A stretch of DNA of 64,000 bases from CAXXFQ01 sp963674475 (GTDB lineage Bacteria > Planctomycetota > Planctomycetia > Pirellulales > Thermoguttaceae): the NCBI GenBank assembly GCA_963674475.2, contig CAXXFQ010000008.1, positions 310,001-374,000 of the forward strand, written 5' to 3'. The notes beneath the pieces were generated by a model, which did not search any database, was not told the origin of the DNA, and was given only the letters and a program-made list of their open reading frames with translations. The position numbers were made by a program, and so were the translations under genes. Each line of letters opens with the position of its first letter. Positions within the stretch are counted from its first letter, which is position 1. Shown here piece after piece: positions 1 to 8,739 of the stretch.

Positions 1-77
1 CGGCCGAGACGAGCCGCGCATCGGGCGTCTTGGTGGAGCAGTTCGTAGGTAAAGGGAGCAGGTTGGTTCGTCGTCAT
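1..77 (-). CDS. tgt: Probable tRNA-guanine transglycosylase, N-terminal fragment (runs off window)
   Basis: Only the first 25 codons are present, read from an ATG at 77-75 toward base 1 with no stop. The residues FTYELLHQDARCAARLG resemble the first strand of bacterial queuine tRNA-ribosyltransferases, where FxYELLHxD is followed by ARxGRLxTPHG. If correct, the enzyme exchanges guanine for a queuine precursor at position 34 of GUN-anticodon tRNAs. The call rests on this short stretch alone, and no strong ribosome-binding site is visible (GGTGA about 11 nt upstream). Confidence 0.5.
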   Translation of the reverse strand, partial: MTTNQPAPFTYELLHQDARCAARLG

Positions 78-213
78 CTCGATTGATTTCACCCGAAGAA
101 ACGTGGAGTCGCTTTTTCCAAAACACCACCTATTGTGGTTTTACGCAAGGAGGATCGCAAGAGAGGGGCAGCCGCGAATTCGGGCCTGTCGTCCATTCAG
201 GTCCCTTTTCCAT

Positions 214-245
214 AAAAAAACGCGACCGCTTTGGGCGATCGCGTC
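214..245 (-). terminator. Intrinsic terminator of the thioredoxin-YHS gene
   Basis: A hairpin with arms ACGCGA.CG and CG.TCGCGT is followed, on the minus strand, by seven T residues. It lies 28 nt beyond the stop codon of the gene at 273-1778. Confidence 0.75.
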
Positions 246-272
246 TCTTGATTGAAGGCCGATTGAACTGGT

Positions 273-1778
273 TTAGTGTAAGTTTGGTTGCGGTTGGCCT
301 TGGTGGAAGGAGGTCAAAACCTGAAAGTAATGGAAGGGGTTTTGTGAAAAGGTTTGCAGCGAATTTTCGCTTGAGAAAAGGAAGATCCGATTTTGGAAGT
401 AAATCCCGTGCTCGCGTCGCCCGGGGACGCTTTGGCCCTGATCGATATTCAAGACCACGTCGTTTCCGCTGTTGATCGGACTATATTGGACCGGGTTGGC
501 GAGGAATCGCTTTTGTTCTTCTTCCCCGGTGAAGAGGTAGGTTCGTCCCTCAAATGTCGCGCCCCAGCGTCGATCGCCCACTTTCCAGACGTTCTTTTCG
601 ACCAGAGTGACCGGGCAATATCCCTCCATTCCCAGTGGAATCGAATCTGAAGCGGCCGGTGTGGTCTGCGTGGCCGATTGAGGGGGCATATTGGGTGCCG
701 ACCGGTTCGTCGCAAACGAAGCGGACGAAGGGGGAGCGTACCCCGGATTTTGGAAATTGGGCGACGTTGCCGTTGGCGTGGCCGGGGCCGTTGGCAGAGT
801 TGAGTTGGGCGCGTTGGCTGCAAGCGGTTGGTCGACTTGGTTGATCGGACCGGGCAGGTTTTGTCCTGGATTCTGATAACCGGACAAAACGGGCGGATGA
901 ACCGGTTGTTGGACGCTTCCGACAGTGGGCGTGGAAGGGGCCGTCTGGGGGGGCGTGAAAGAGGGGTACGAATTCGGATTCGGATTCGTGGCGGAATAAG
1001 ACGGCGTTGGGCCGGTTACCGGTTGGTTCGACGTCGCGGGGGAAAAACCCGAGGTCGGCGGTTGTGGCGTGGTACCCGACGCGTAACCGGAATACGGATT
1101 GGCGGCCGACGGTGGTGCGTGATAAGCGGCCGACGGGGTGGTCGGTGCCGGGCGGTTCGTTGCGTAAGGTGTCTGGGCGCTTCCGAAGTTGGCTGCCGGT
1201 GACGAAGCGGTCTGCGGTCCGTTTGGTGCCGACGAAGCGGCCGCCATCGGGTTACGGAAAGAGTTGGCCACCTGATACAGCTTGTTCGAGAATTCCCCAG
1301 CGCTGGTCAGCCCTTGCCAGTGGCTGACTACTTGGCCGGTCGGGCTGAGGACCATTTGAACCGGAATCCCGGTCACGCCGTACTGTTGTGCCAGGGTGGC
1401 GTGATGGTCCACGTTGAGTTTGACCGGGATATAATGCATCTGGATCGTCCGAACGACGTTCGGATCGACCAAGGTCGTTTGTCCCATTTGTCGGCACGGT
1501 CCGCACCAAGGCGCTTCGAAGACCAAAAGGACCAGCCGATTGGTCTGGGCCGCTTGCTGCATGGCGGTCGTCAGGTCGGTCTGCCAGGAGATTTGGTTCG
1601 AGTTGCCCGCGTAGTTGGAGGCACCCGAATAACCGTAGCCCGGATTCAGCGATGCAATCGATGGATTGCTCGGATAGGACGGGGTGGCGGCCTCGGACGT
1701 GGGGCCGCTGATCAGGTAAAGTCCAACGGCGGCGACCAAGAGTATGTTTTGGCTGAAGGGCGAAAATTTCAACCGCAT
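273..1778 (-). CDS. Secreted thioredoxin-domain protein with C-terminal YHS-like repeats
   Basis: 501 residues. Residues 1-30 form a Sec signal peptide. A thioredoxin domain (about 65-165) carries the redox motif WCGPC at 91-95 and a GIP cis-proline segment near 136. A Pro/Ser/Thr/Asn-rich linker of about 200 residues (175-385) follows. The C-terminal 110 residues hold two YHS-like units (CPVTLVE..W..GDRRWG, then GIYFQNRIFLF), a fold often associated with metal binding. This layout of thioredoxin, long disordered linker and YHS is familiar from planctomycete exported proteins. The likely role is disulphide or metal-centre handling outside the cytoplasm, which is inference. The gene is monocistronic with its own terminator. 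Confidence 0.8.
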   Translation of the reverse strand: MRLKFSPFSQNILLVAAVGLYLISGPTSEAATPSYPSNPSIASLNPGYGYSGASNYAGNSNQISWQTDLTTAMQQAAQTNRLVLLVFEAPWCGPCRQMGQTTLVDPNVVRTIQMHYIPVKLNVDHHATLAQQYGVTGIPVQMVLSPTGQVVSHWQGLTSAGEFSNKLYQVANSFRNPMAAASSAPNGPQTASSPAANFGSAQTPYATNRPAPTTPSAAYHAPPSAANPYSGYASGTTPQPPTSGFSPATSNQPVTGPTPSYSATNPNPNSYPSFTPPQTAPSTPTVGSVQQPVHPPVLSGYQNPGQNLPGPINQVDQPLAANAPNSTLPTAPATPTATSPNFQNPGYAPPSSASFATNRSAPNMPPQSATQTTPAASDSIPLGMEGYCPVTLVEKNVWKVGDRRWGATFEGRTYLFTGEEEQKRFLANPVQYSPINSGNDVVLNIDQGQSVPGRREHGIYFQNRIFLFSSENSLQTFSQNPFHYFQVLTSFHQGQPQPNLH

Positions 1779-2924
1779 GATGACGATCCTTCTCGTGTTT
1801 TTTAGGAAACGGTATCGTTATCCGACTTAATTCGGGTATCGGATGATCGGGCGGCGGGAGTAGCGTTAAAATCCAAGGGTTGTAGTAGAAATAGGCATTT
1901 TTGGGGTTAATCGGGTTTTAGGCAGCGAGCAAACTCCCTCTTTAGGGTGCCTGATTGACGAGGGACTGTTAAACTGGTTAGACGAGGTCAGCTTGGGGAC
2001 GAGCGTTTTTTAGAGGAAGTGGAGGACGGTTTCAGCTCCCTTTTGCAAGCGGAATTGGTACAATGAATAAGGAGCAAGGGGGCTCCCCGTTTCGAGAATT
2101 CAAGAAACGGTTTGGCCGAAGAGTTTTGGTTGTGGCCGAAGAAGTTTTTAAGGAGGTGAGTTGGAAAACCATTTTATTCCTCATGAACCGTCTGAAAGCG
2201 AGGAGGTCGATCTGGTTTTTGTCTTCTGTGGGCGTTTTCGGTTCGGTTTGGGTTAGTGGATCGGTCGATATTTCTTGCGTGGAAGTGATTTGGGGGAAAA
2301 TGGCCCAAATTTTGTGAAATGTTGAGACCTCGCTTGACATCGGTCGAGAAAAAGCTATCATATGCATAGTTGTAAGTTCTGCCTCTCAGGTAGGCGCTAG
2401 GGCCCTCGATTTGTGTATCTTCGGGCCTCCCCTGATTTTTGCGTTTCTCCAGCAGCAGGGGGGAATTAGGCGTTCTCGACCTTAGGTTTTCCCGGATACG
2501 GTTTCCAAAACCGCCTTTTCGGGTCAAAAGCGAGCGCGTCCCATTTTTCCCGCGTGTTTCTTTGGCTGCTTTTTGTCGAGGAAAAGTTGTTGTCGAGAAA
2601 AAAGGCTCAGGGCTCCCTATATAGGTCGCGGATGTGCTGCAAAGCGGTTTTGAAGTCAATGGATTGGCTGTAGCGGCGAAGTAAAAAAAGGATGGTCTTT
2701 CCCTTTAGCCGTCAGTGGCATCAAGCAGTTTTCTTGGTATTACGTCAATGCGTGAGCGACCGGCTCCATCAGTCAGCGATAACACGCTTCAATCGGTTTT
2801 CGTGCCGTTTTCTCAGGCTTCACGATGAGGTTTGAGGCGACATCAGCTTAGGTTTCTTGGGTTTCCCGAGCAGTGTGCCTGTTTAGTGCGCGCTCCGAGG
2901 GCAATCTCGATAGGTAAATAGGTC
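1779..2924. other. Intergenic region with long rho leader
   Basis: I find no convincing protein gene in these 1.15 kb. The part near 1779 contains an inverted repeat (ATCCGA...TCGGAT, about 1820-1843) in the upstream region of the minus-strand thioredoxin gene. A strong plus-strand promoter at 2334-2361 would give rho a leader of about 555 nt. The leader starts with a G+C-rich segment able to form hairpins (GGGCCC with GGGCC near 2399-2427; CCCCTG with CAGGGG near 2427-2460). Small start-stop pairs such as the 26-codon frame at 2748-2828 lack ribosome-binding sites. Confidence 0.6.
2334..2361 (+). promoter_or_regulatory. Promoter of rho leader transcript
   Basis: TTGACA at 2334-2339, a 16-bp spacer and TATCAT at 2356-2361 form a near-consensus housekeeping promoter. 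It is the only strong one seen upstream of rho on this strand. Confidence 0.7.
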
Positions 2925-4202
2925 ATGGGTAAAAGGAAAAAAGGTCGCATCCGAGGAAAGCCGGGACACGTCGTGGGAACGCTCCGTAACGGCCGGCCTT
3001 CTCGTCCGGGCGGCGGCAAGGATCATCGGTATAGCCATAAGCAGAATACGTCTGACCACTCGGATAAAGAATCGACGGCGGCCGTCGAGCCGGGTGGCGG
3101 TGTGCTTGAACTGCACCCCAACGGGTACGGCTTCTTACGTGATCCGAAGTCCAATTACATCCGGCAGATCACCGACCCGTTTGTCCCCGGCAGCATGATC
3201 GAGAAATTCGGTCTGCGCGAGGGGGTTCATATCAACGGGATGATTCAGCCCGGCCGACGTCAGCAGGGACCTCGTGTCAAAGAGATTCTCGACGTCGACG
3301 GCATGAAACCCGAAGATTACCACAAAGTCAAGGATTTCGACGATCTGACGCCGATCAATCCCGAGTCCTGGTTGCAGTTGGAAACCGGTTCCGAACCGCT
3401 GACCACGCGAGTGATGGACCTGTTGACGCCGCTTGGCAGAGGCCAACGTGCGTTGATCGTTGCCCCGCCCCGTTCGGGCAAGACGGTCATGCTGCAGCAT
3501 ATCAGCCAGGCAATTGCCGAAAACCATCCCGACGTCACGCTGATGGTACTGTTGATTGACGAGCGGCCGGAAGAAGTCACCGACATGCGTCGCGCGGTCA
3601 ACGGTGAGGTCATCGCCAGTAGTCTTGACCGTGAAATCGAAAGTCATGTCCGACTTTCGCAATTGGTCATCGAACGGTGTCGACGTCTGGCCGAGATGGG
3701 CAAGGACGTGTTCCTTCTGATGGACTCGATCACGCGGATGGCGCGGGCCTTCAATAAGTGGGTCGGCAACACCGGTCGAACGATGAGCGGCGGGGTCGAT
3801 GTCAAAGCGCTCGACATCCCCAAGAAGCTCTTCGCGACGGCTCGGTTGTTCGAGGAAGGCGGCTCGTTGACGATTGTCGCGACCGCGCTGATCGATACCG
3901 GCAGCCGAATGGACGAACTGATCTTTCAGGAGTTCAAGGGAACCGGTAATATGGAGCTGGTGCTCGACCGGAAGTTGGCCGACCGACGCGTCTGGCCGGC
4001 GATCGACATCAACCAGTCGGGGACCCGGCGCGAGGAAAAACTCCTCCCGCCCGAGACTTTGCACGCGGTGACCATGTTGCGACGAACGCTTTCGAGCATG
4101 CATCATGTCGACGCGATGGAGCAGCTGACCTCGAAACTCCAGAAGTTCAATTCGAACCGGCAGTTTATCAAGCTCATCAGCGGCGCCCATACGGCCGATT
4201 AA
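2925..4202 (+). CDS. rho: Transcription termination factor Rho
   Basis: 425 residues. A basic, Gly-rich N-terminus (1-50) precedes the cold-shock-like RNA-binding domain (about 55-130, with GVLELHPNGYGFLRDP). The RecA-type ATPase core follows, with Walker A APPRSGKT at 180-187, Walker B in VLLIDERPEEVTDM, and the Q/R-loop segment GGVDVKALDIPKKLF. The hexameric helicase ends factor-dependent transcripts. The start ATG at 2925 gives a length normal for a Rho without the extra N-terminal insertion of actinobacteria. The long leader suggests autoregulation, as known for rho in enterobacteria, but that is inference here. Confidence 0.97.
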   Translation: MGKRKKGRIRGKPGHVVGTLRNGRPSRPGGGKDHRYSHKQNTSDHSDKESTAAVEPGGGVLELHPNGYGFLRDPKSNYIRQITDPFVPGSMIEKFGLREGVHINGMIQPGRRQQGPRVKEILDVDGMKPEDYHKVKDFDDLTPINPESWLQLETGSEPLTTRVMDLLTPLGRGQRALIVAPPRSGKTVMLQHISQAIAENHPDVTLMVLLIDERPEEVTDMRRAVNGEVIASSLDREIESHVRLSQLVIERCRRLAEMGKDVFLLMDSITRMARAFNKWVGNTGRTMSGGVDVKALDIPKKLFATARLFEEGGSLTIVATALIDTGSRMDELIFQEFKGTGNMELVLDRKLADRRVWPAIDINQSGTRREEKLLPPETLHAVTMLRRTLSSMHHVDAMEQLTSKLQKFNSNRQFIKLISGAHTAD

Positions 4203-4307
4203 CTTTGGGGGTGGCCGGTGTGTGAGAGGGGTTTTTTTGGTGAAAAATGCTTTTGGAACGCGGATGAAATTCCGGTTTAAAAATATTTTTTCATGGTGCA
4301 AAAGATC

Positions 4308-4336
4308 TTGGCCCTCCGACAGGAGGAAGCTACAAT
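4308..4336 (+). promoter_or_regulatory. Promoter of tRNA-Ser
   Basis: TTGGCC at 4308-4313, a 17-bp spacer and TACAAT at 4331-4336 stand about 60 nt ahead of the tRNA 5' end, so the tRNA has its own promoter downstream of rho. Confidence 0.6.
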
Positions 4337-4399
4337 AGAAACGGATTTTGGGTATCAACCTTTGACGTTCCGAAAGGACCCGGCGGTTGATACCGGCTC

Positions 4400-4482
4400 G
4401 GAGGGTAAGCGAATGGCTAGCGGCCTCACTGGAAATGAGGTGCCCCTTTCCGGGGTTGCGGGTTCGAGTCCCGTGCCCTCCG
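4400..4482 (+). tRNA. tRNA-Ser(GGA)
   Basis: 83 nt. The acceptor GGAGGGT pairs with GCCCTCC. The anticodon stem is CCTCA/TGAGG with loop CTGGAAA, giving anticodon GGA. A long variable arm (GCCCC...GGGG) marks it as class II, and the T arm is GCGGG-TTCGAGT-CCCGT. The 3' CCA is not encoded: G73 is followed directly by CTTTTTT. The D stem is weak in this reading. Confidence 0.92.
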
Positions 4483-4519
4483 CTTTTTTACCAGTTCTCG
4501 TTTAAAATCGCGCATTTCC

Positions 4520-4550
4520 GCCTGTTTACCCTTCGGGAAAACAGGCTATT
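4520..4550 (+). terminator. Possible terminator after tRNA-Ser
   Basis: GCCTGTTT and AAACAGGC form a stem with an ACCCTTCGGG-type apex, followed by the short T-rich run TATTTTC. The weak T tract makes it a modest candidate. Confidence 0.45.
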
Positions 4551-4630
4551 TTCACACCGGGGTGACGCGTGATTTCAAATTGGAATGCGAATTAGGGTTT
4601 TGCAAGAAATCGCAAGGCCCCAGTAACACA

Positions 4631-4664
4631 CAAAAAAAGCCCCTGTTTTTGAGCAGGGGCTTTT
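4631..4664. terminator. Bidirectional terminator
   Basis: GCCCCTG/CAGGGGC stem with seven A on the left and four T on the right. On the minus strand it reads as a strong terminator about 190 nt past the stop codon of the PEP-CTERM gene. On the plus strand it can stop read-through from the tRNA. Confidence 0.8.
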
Positions 4665-4853
4665 GCACTTTCTTGGCCCGGTACGACCGGGAGCGGGTAG
4701 GTGCTTCCGCACCGATTTGAAAATCACGATGGAGCGAAAGCTTCCATCGCCCACCGCGGGTCGGGAGGCCCGACTGCCGGAGGCGTGCACGTCTTTTCGC
4801 GATGGAAGATTTTCCAAAGCGAATCAAGCCGCACGCCGTTTCTCTGAAAAGAA

Positions 4854-6467
4854 CTAACGTCGACGTCGAACGACCAAAAGCGTCCCAAGTCCCAGCAAAA
4901 TCAACGCCACCGCCCCCGGCTCCGGAACCACACCAACGGTCAACATCGTATACCCGGCCAGATCCCCCGTGGAGCAATACTCAAGCAAATAATCCTCTCC
5001 AATGGTCCCGTCGGTAATCGGGGCCCAATCCAAGCCGTCCCAATACTGAATCGCATCGGTTCCCTCGACCAGTTCTAAAAACTCGATGATGGAACCATCT
5101 GCATCACCGGCAAGCGCCAGCATCCCGCCGGTCGACATGTTGATAAAGCTGTCGCCATTTTGGTTGCTATCGACTGTCAGAGTCGACCCCACACCAACCA
5201 GCCCACCGTTGGAAATTGCCAACGTCCCAGTGCCACCATTTCCGACAAAGAGCAAGCCGGCGTTTTTCCATGTCGAGCCAGTTCCATCGATTGCCACCTC
5301 ACCTGTTGAGATGTCCCCATAGCCAATATAGGCATCCTCGTGGGAATTAAGAGTACCACCTTCAGAAATTGTCAGTTTTCCTTTGCCATATGTGCCAACA
5401 AAGAAACGGTGGTAATTGACCCAGGTGGAGCCAGCACCGTTGATGTCCACCTCGCCTGTAGAGCTAGAAAATAAACCGAGATACCCCAAGCTATTGCTGA
5501 CAGAACCACCGTTCGTTACTGAAAGCTTCCCATTCCCGTTGTAGCCAATATGGACTCTTCCACAATCATCGTTTATAGGACTGTAGAGGTTAGTCCAAGT
5601 CGAGCCTTCGCCGTCAACCGTCACTTCGCCTGTTGAATCGTGAGTGTAGCCGATGTAACTTTTCCAACGGTTATTTACGGATCCCCCATTTGCGATTTTT
5701 AATTTTCCATTGCCATAATAGCCTACCATCAGGGAATCGTTGTATGTCATTGTCGAATCGTTCCCATTAACGGTCAACTCACCTTTTGAGCCGAAATGTT
5801 GTCCGATATAACCGGAAGTTGCTTCAATGGTTAACCCATCAGAGATACTCATTGTTCCGGTGCCGGTATGCCCTATCAACATAGGATGAGAGCCATTAAT
5901 ATCCAAGTTGACAGTAATGTTTTGGCTTAAATTATTGCAAATAGTGAAGCTCTGACTGAGGCCGCTGGTGGCGTCAAAGACCAGATCGATATCAGTACCC
6001 AAGCTGTGGGTGTTAATTACCCCTGTTCCTGTTAAGCTTTCAAGGCTACAAAAAAGACTTCCTGTATTAAGAGTTCCGTTGTTAAAGTGAATTGTGTCTG
6101 ACTGGGAATCCACTAGAGTATCCCCATGAACAGCTACTAACCCGCCATTTATAATATTTAGTGTACTGTCTCTTTCAATGTAAAGTTTATTGGCGATATC
6201 CCAGGTCGAACCAGTTCCATCAATAGTTACCGTTCCCTGTGCACGCCAATTACCGATATGTGCATCTAATGAATACAGGTGGCTCCCATCATTAACGTTT
6301 AATGAACCGATCCCTCCGCTGCCAATATAAGCATTCGTTAATGAATCCCAATGTGATGGGTTATCAGGCCTTACGTCGCCGGAAGGAGTGATTGCCGCCT
6401 GAAGTGGCCCGGAAGAAAGAGATACCCCAATGGCGGCCACAGACAAAAGAATCGTTCGCTTGAACAT
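4854..6467 (-). CDS. T5SS/PEP-CTERM-associated repeat surface protein
   Basis: 537 residues from the ATG at 6467, chosen because AGAGAGGG lies 5-6 nt upstream; a start seven codons earlier lacks such a site. A Sec signal peptide (about 1-26) is followed by roughly eight 50-residue units of the type GKLTISNGGSVN...AYIGY...STGEVTVDGxGSTW. These match the strand-loop-strand beta-helix repeats shared by autotransporter passengers and PEP-CTERM proteins. The C-terminus is VPEPGAVALILLGLG plus an RRRR tail, a canonical PEP-CTERM sorting signal. The protein is probably exported, cut by an exosortase-type enzyme and released or anchored in surface polymer. No exosortase gene is in the window. Confidence 0.9.
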   Translation of the reverse strand: MFKRTILLSVAAIGVSLSSGPLQAAITPSGDVRPDNPSHWDSLTNAYIGSGGIGSLNVNDGSHLYSLDAHIGNWRAQGTVTIDGTGSTWDIANKLYIERDSTLNIINGGLVAVHGDTLVDSQSDTIHFNNGTLNTGSLFCSLESLTGTGVINTHSLGTDIDLVFDATSGLSQSFTICNNLSQNITVNLDINGSHPMLIGHTGTGTMSISDGLTIEATSGYIGQHFGSKGELTVNGNDSTMTYNDSLMVGYYGNGKLKIANGGSVNNRWKSYIGYTHDSTGEVTVDGEGSTWTNLYSPINDDCGRVHIGYNGNGKLSVTNGGSVSNSLGYLGLFSSSTGEVDINGAGSTWVNYHRFFVGTYGKGKLTISEGGTLNSHEDAYIGYGDISTGEVAIDGTGSTWKNAGLLFVGNGGTGTLAISNGGLVGVGSTLTVDSNQNGDSFINMSTGGMLALAGDADGSIIEFLELVEGTDAIQYWDGLDWAPITDGTIGEDYLLEYCSTGDLAGYTMLTVGVVPEPGAVALILLGLGTLLVVRRRR

Positions 6468-6882
6468 AGTTGCCCTCTCTTGAATCAAATTGAATACTTG
6501 TTTACAGTCTCATGAGGCAGGCCGCTTCACTGCAATAAGAATATCGCTCAGTGTAGCAAAGTTTCTTGCGGAATGCAAGTGAATTGAAAAAGCAACTTTT
6601 GCTCCCTTTTTTTCACGAAATACCACCTCCTTTTTGGACGGCTCTCTTGGAACTGTGTGCCAGCGTTGAAACCGTTCCTGCCTGTCAGGTAGGCGCAAAA
6701 CGGTCCTCCCCATTTTGATTTCACGAGGAGCGTCGTCCAGAAAAGTCGTCCAGAAAGGGCCGAAAACCCAAAACCCCTACCGCGTCCAACAATACCGATG
6801 GTCCACCGGCCGCTTCGGGGCCCGGGGGTTATGGGAGAGAGATCTTGGCTCTGGCAGAGTGAGCCGGATAAGAAGAGGTGCG
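6468..6882. other. Intergenic region with structured repeat motif
   Basis: No credible gene. It contains the PEP-CTERM gene promoter (6550-6578) and a hairpin-forming element at about 6671-6708. In that element the 19-bp motif at 6678-6696 sits between ACCGTT and AACGGT arms. A nearly identical 19-mer occurs in the rho leader at 2379-2397. Confidence 0.6.
6550..6578 (-). promoter_or_regulatory. Promoter of PEP-CTERM repeat gene
   Basis: On the minus strand TTGCAT (6578-6573), a 17-bp spacer and TACACT (6555-6550) lie about 80 nt ahead of the start codon. Confidence 0.6.
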
Positions 6883-7128
6883 TCAGGCCTGGTTGTCCTG
6901 ATAGTTTCCGCCGATGGGGATTTCCGTGTTCTGGAAATAGTTGTCGGCGATCCAGTGTTCGATCAGCCCCGTCTTGTCGAATTGACCAAGGCCAAAATCA
7001 AGGACCAACGGCTCGATCGACGGCATCACCATGCCCCATCGATCGAGCTGTTCTTGCATCCGGGTCAATGCATCGGCCGCTTCGGGTCCGTGAAGGGCGA
7101 TTTCCCGCCCATGATCGAGTTCTTTCAT
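6883..7128 (-). CDS. Small protein downstream of the Na+/solute symporter, function unknown
   Basis: 81 residues, acidic, no signal peptide and no membrane segment. It begins 27 nt after the symporter stop and on the same strand, so the two are probably co-transcribed. The ATG has a poorly placed AAGGA about 19 nt upstream. The nine codons between the symporter TAA and this ATG are open and in frame, so a read-through fusion is formally possible. The C-terminal half (DFGLGQFDKTGLIEHWIADN) has a conserved look, but I do not recognise the family. Confidence 0.6.
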   Translation of the reverse strand: MKELDHGREIALHGPEAADALTRMQEQLDRWGMVMPSIEPLVLDFGLGQFDKTGLIEHWIADNYFQNTEIPIGGNYQDNQA

Positions 7129-7155
7129 GACACGAGCAACTTGGTCCTTGCGAAC

Positions 7156-8739
7156 TTACTTCTCTTCGGAAACCGGCCGTTTTCCACCGAACAGGCTCGT
7201 CAAAAGCAGTCCGACCAGCAAGATGGCTGTCGTGGCGATGACGATGATCAGGTTTCCGTGGAACGGACTTTTCAAGGCGGCCAACGACTCGGGCCACATT
7301 GACGAGGTCGACCAGACCATCCAGAGGATCAGGAAGATTCCGGTGATCACGGCAATGACCGCTTGCGGGTTTCCGGCCCGGCGGGAGATCATGCCCAAAA
7401 GGAACAGACCCAACATACCGCCGCTGAAGATACTCGCCAGGACCCACCAGACGTCGAGCGCTTTGGAGTCTTTCATCGTGAATCCCAAGATCAACGCGAT
7501 TGACGTTGCCAGAATACCCCAGAACAGCGTGGTGCCGTGAAGAACCCGCATCGATTCTTTTTCGCTCGCTTGCGGGCGGAAGTACCGTTTGTACAGGTCG
7601 CAAAGGATCAGCGTGGCTGACGAGTTGAGACTCGCGTCGACACTGCTCATGGCAGCGGAGAACACGGCGGCGATAAGGAGCCCTTTGATTCCGGCCGGGA
7701 GTTGGGTTGCGATGAAATGGGGGAAAATATCGTCCGCATTCAGGCCCTGGATCCCCGCGGCCAGTTCCGGTTGGGCCTGATAGTAGGCGAACAGGCCGGT
7801 CCCGATGAAGAACAGCATCGCCGAGATCGGGATGTAAAGCATCGCGCCGAGCCAGATACTCTTTCCGGCTTCGCGGTCCGATTTGGCGGTGATGTATCGT
7901 TGGACGTAGCTTTGGTCGATCCCGAAGTTCTGGAGGTTGATGAACAGCCCGTAGATCAAGACGACCCAGAAGGTCGAGTCGCTCAGCGAGGCGCCAAAGC
8001 TGCCGAGGCTGAATTTGTCGTGTTCACTGGCGATCCGGAAGATCTGTCCGGGGCCTTCGGGCATCCCTGTCAAAATAATGACGATGCTCACCATCAGGCC
8101 GATCGAGAGGACCACGCTCTGGATCGCGTCGTTCCAGACGACCGCCTTGATACCACCGACCAGGGTGTAGATCGTCACGAGGACGCCGATGATGCTGATC
8201 GTGAACCAGACGTCCCAGCCGGTCAGCGGTTTCAGGACCAGGGCGACCAGGTACATGATGATCCCGACGCGGGCCAGCTGGGTCAGCAGGAAGCAGGCCA
8301 ACACGTAGGTGCGGGCCCACGGGCCGAATCGGGTTTCAAGGTGTTCGTAGGCCGAGATCGAGTTCCCTTTGCGGTAGTACGGTACAAAGTACTTCACCGC
8401 GATAAACGCCGCGATCGGCAACGACAGCCCGAACACGAACGGGTTCCAGTCGGCCCCGTACGATTTGCCCGGGTTGGCCAGAAAGCTGATGCTGCTGACA
8501 TAGATGCCGAAAATCGACAGGCCGACCACCCAACCGGGCATTGACCGGCCGGCCGCCATGAACCCTTCGGTGTCTTTGCTGAAACGGAGGCAGAAAAAAC
8601 CGATTCCGAGGATCACTGCCAGATAGGAACCGAAAACGATCAAATCGAGCGGTTGCATCCGTTGGACTGCGTCTTGGGTGGTCTCGGCGACCGCTTGACC
8701 GGCTTCGGCGATGGCGGCTTGGGTGGCGGCAAAAAGCAT
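7156..8739 (-). CDS. Sodium:solute symporter (SSS family)
   Basis: 527 residues with about 13 hydrophobic segments. The first transmembrane helix begins near residue 30 and is followed by GRSMPGWVVGLSIFGIYVSS, the characteristic SSS segment around the Na+ site. ANPGKSYGADW, GGIKAVVWNDAIQ and AAVFSAAMSSVDASLNS are further family landmarks. It should import a sugar, sugar acid or similar solute by Na+ symport across the inner membrane. The substrate is not readable from sequence, but the neighbouring isomerase-like genes argue for a carbohydrate. The ATG at 8739 is preceded only by a weak GGAT site. Confidence 0.93.
   Translation of the reverse strand: MLFAATQAAIAEAGQAVAETTQDAVQRMQPLDLIVFGSYLAVILGIGFFCLRFSKDTEGFMAAGRSMPGWVVGLSIFGIYVSSISFLANPGKSYGADWNPFVFGLSLPIAAFIAVKYFVPYYRKGNSISAYEHLETRFGPWARTYVLACFLLTQLARVGIIMYLVALVLKPLTGWDVWFTISIIGVLVTIYTLVGGIKAVVWNDAIQSVVLSIGLMVSIVIILTGMPEGPGQIFRIASEHDKFSLGSFGASLSDSTFWVVLIYGLFINLQNFGIDQSYVQRYITAKSDREAGKSIWLGAMLYIPISAMLFFIGTGLFAYYQAQPELAAGIQGLNADDIFPHFIATQLPAGIKGLLIAAVFSAAMSSVDASLNSSATLILCDLYKRYFRPQASEKESMRVLHGTTLFWGILATSIALILGFTMKDSKALDVWWVLASIFSGGMLGLFLLGMISRRAGNPQAVIAVITGIFLILWMVWSTSSMWPESLAALKSPFHGNLIIVIATTAILLVGLLLTSLFGGKRPVSEEK

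Larger units (their letters stand above)
4483..4853. other. Intergenic region rich in hairpins
   Basis: No gene is seen. Besides the two terminator-like hairpins listed separately, inverted repeats occur at about 4729-4749 (GATGGA...TCCATC) and at about 4758-4774 (GTCGGG...CCCGAC). All lie between the tRNA and the 3' end of the convergent PEP-CTERM gene. Confidence 0.6.

Noticed and set aside
2063..2317. 84-codon open frame upstream of rho
   Set aside because: It ends before the promoter of the rho transcript, has no good ribosome-binding site and no recognisable domain.
2748..2828. 26-codon upstream ORF in the rho leader
   Set aside because: No ribosome-binding site and no recognisable sequence; kept only as a remark within the leader finding.
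3135..4358. 407-codon open frame on the minus strand
   Set aside because: Antisense shadow of rho.
4293..4505. 70-codon open frame overlapping tRNA-Ser
   Set aside because: It reads through the tRNA and its promoter; no ribosome-binding site.
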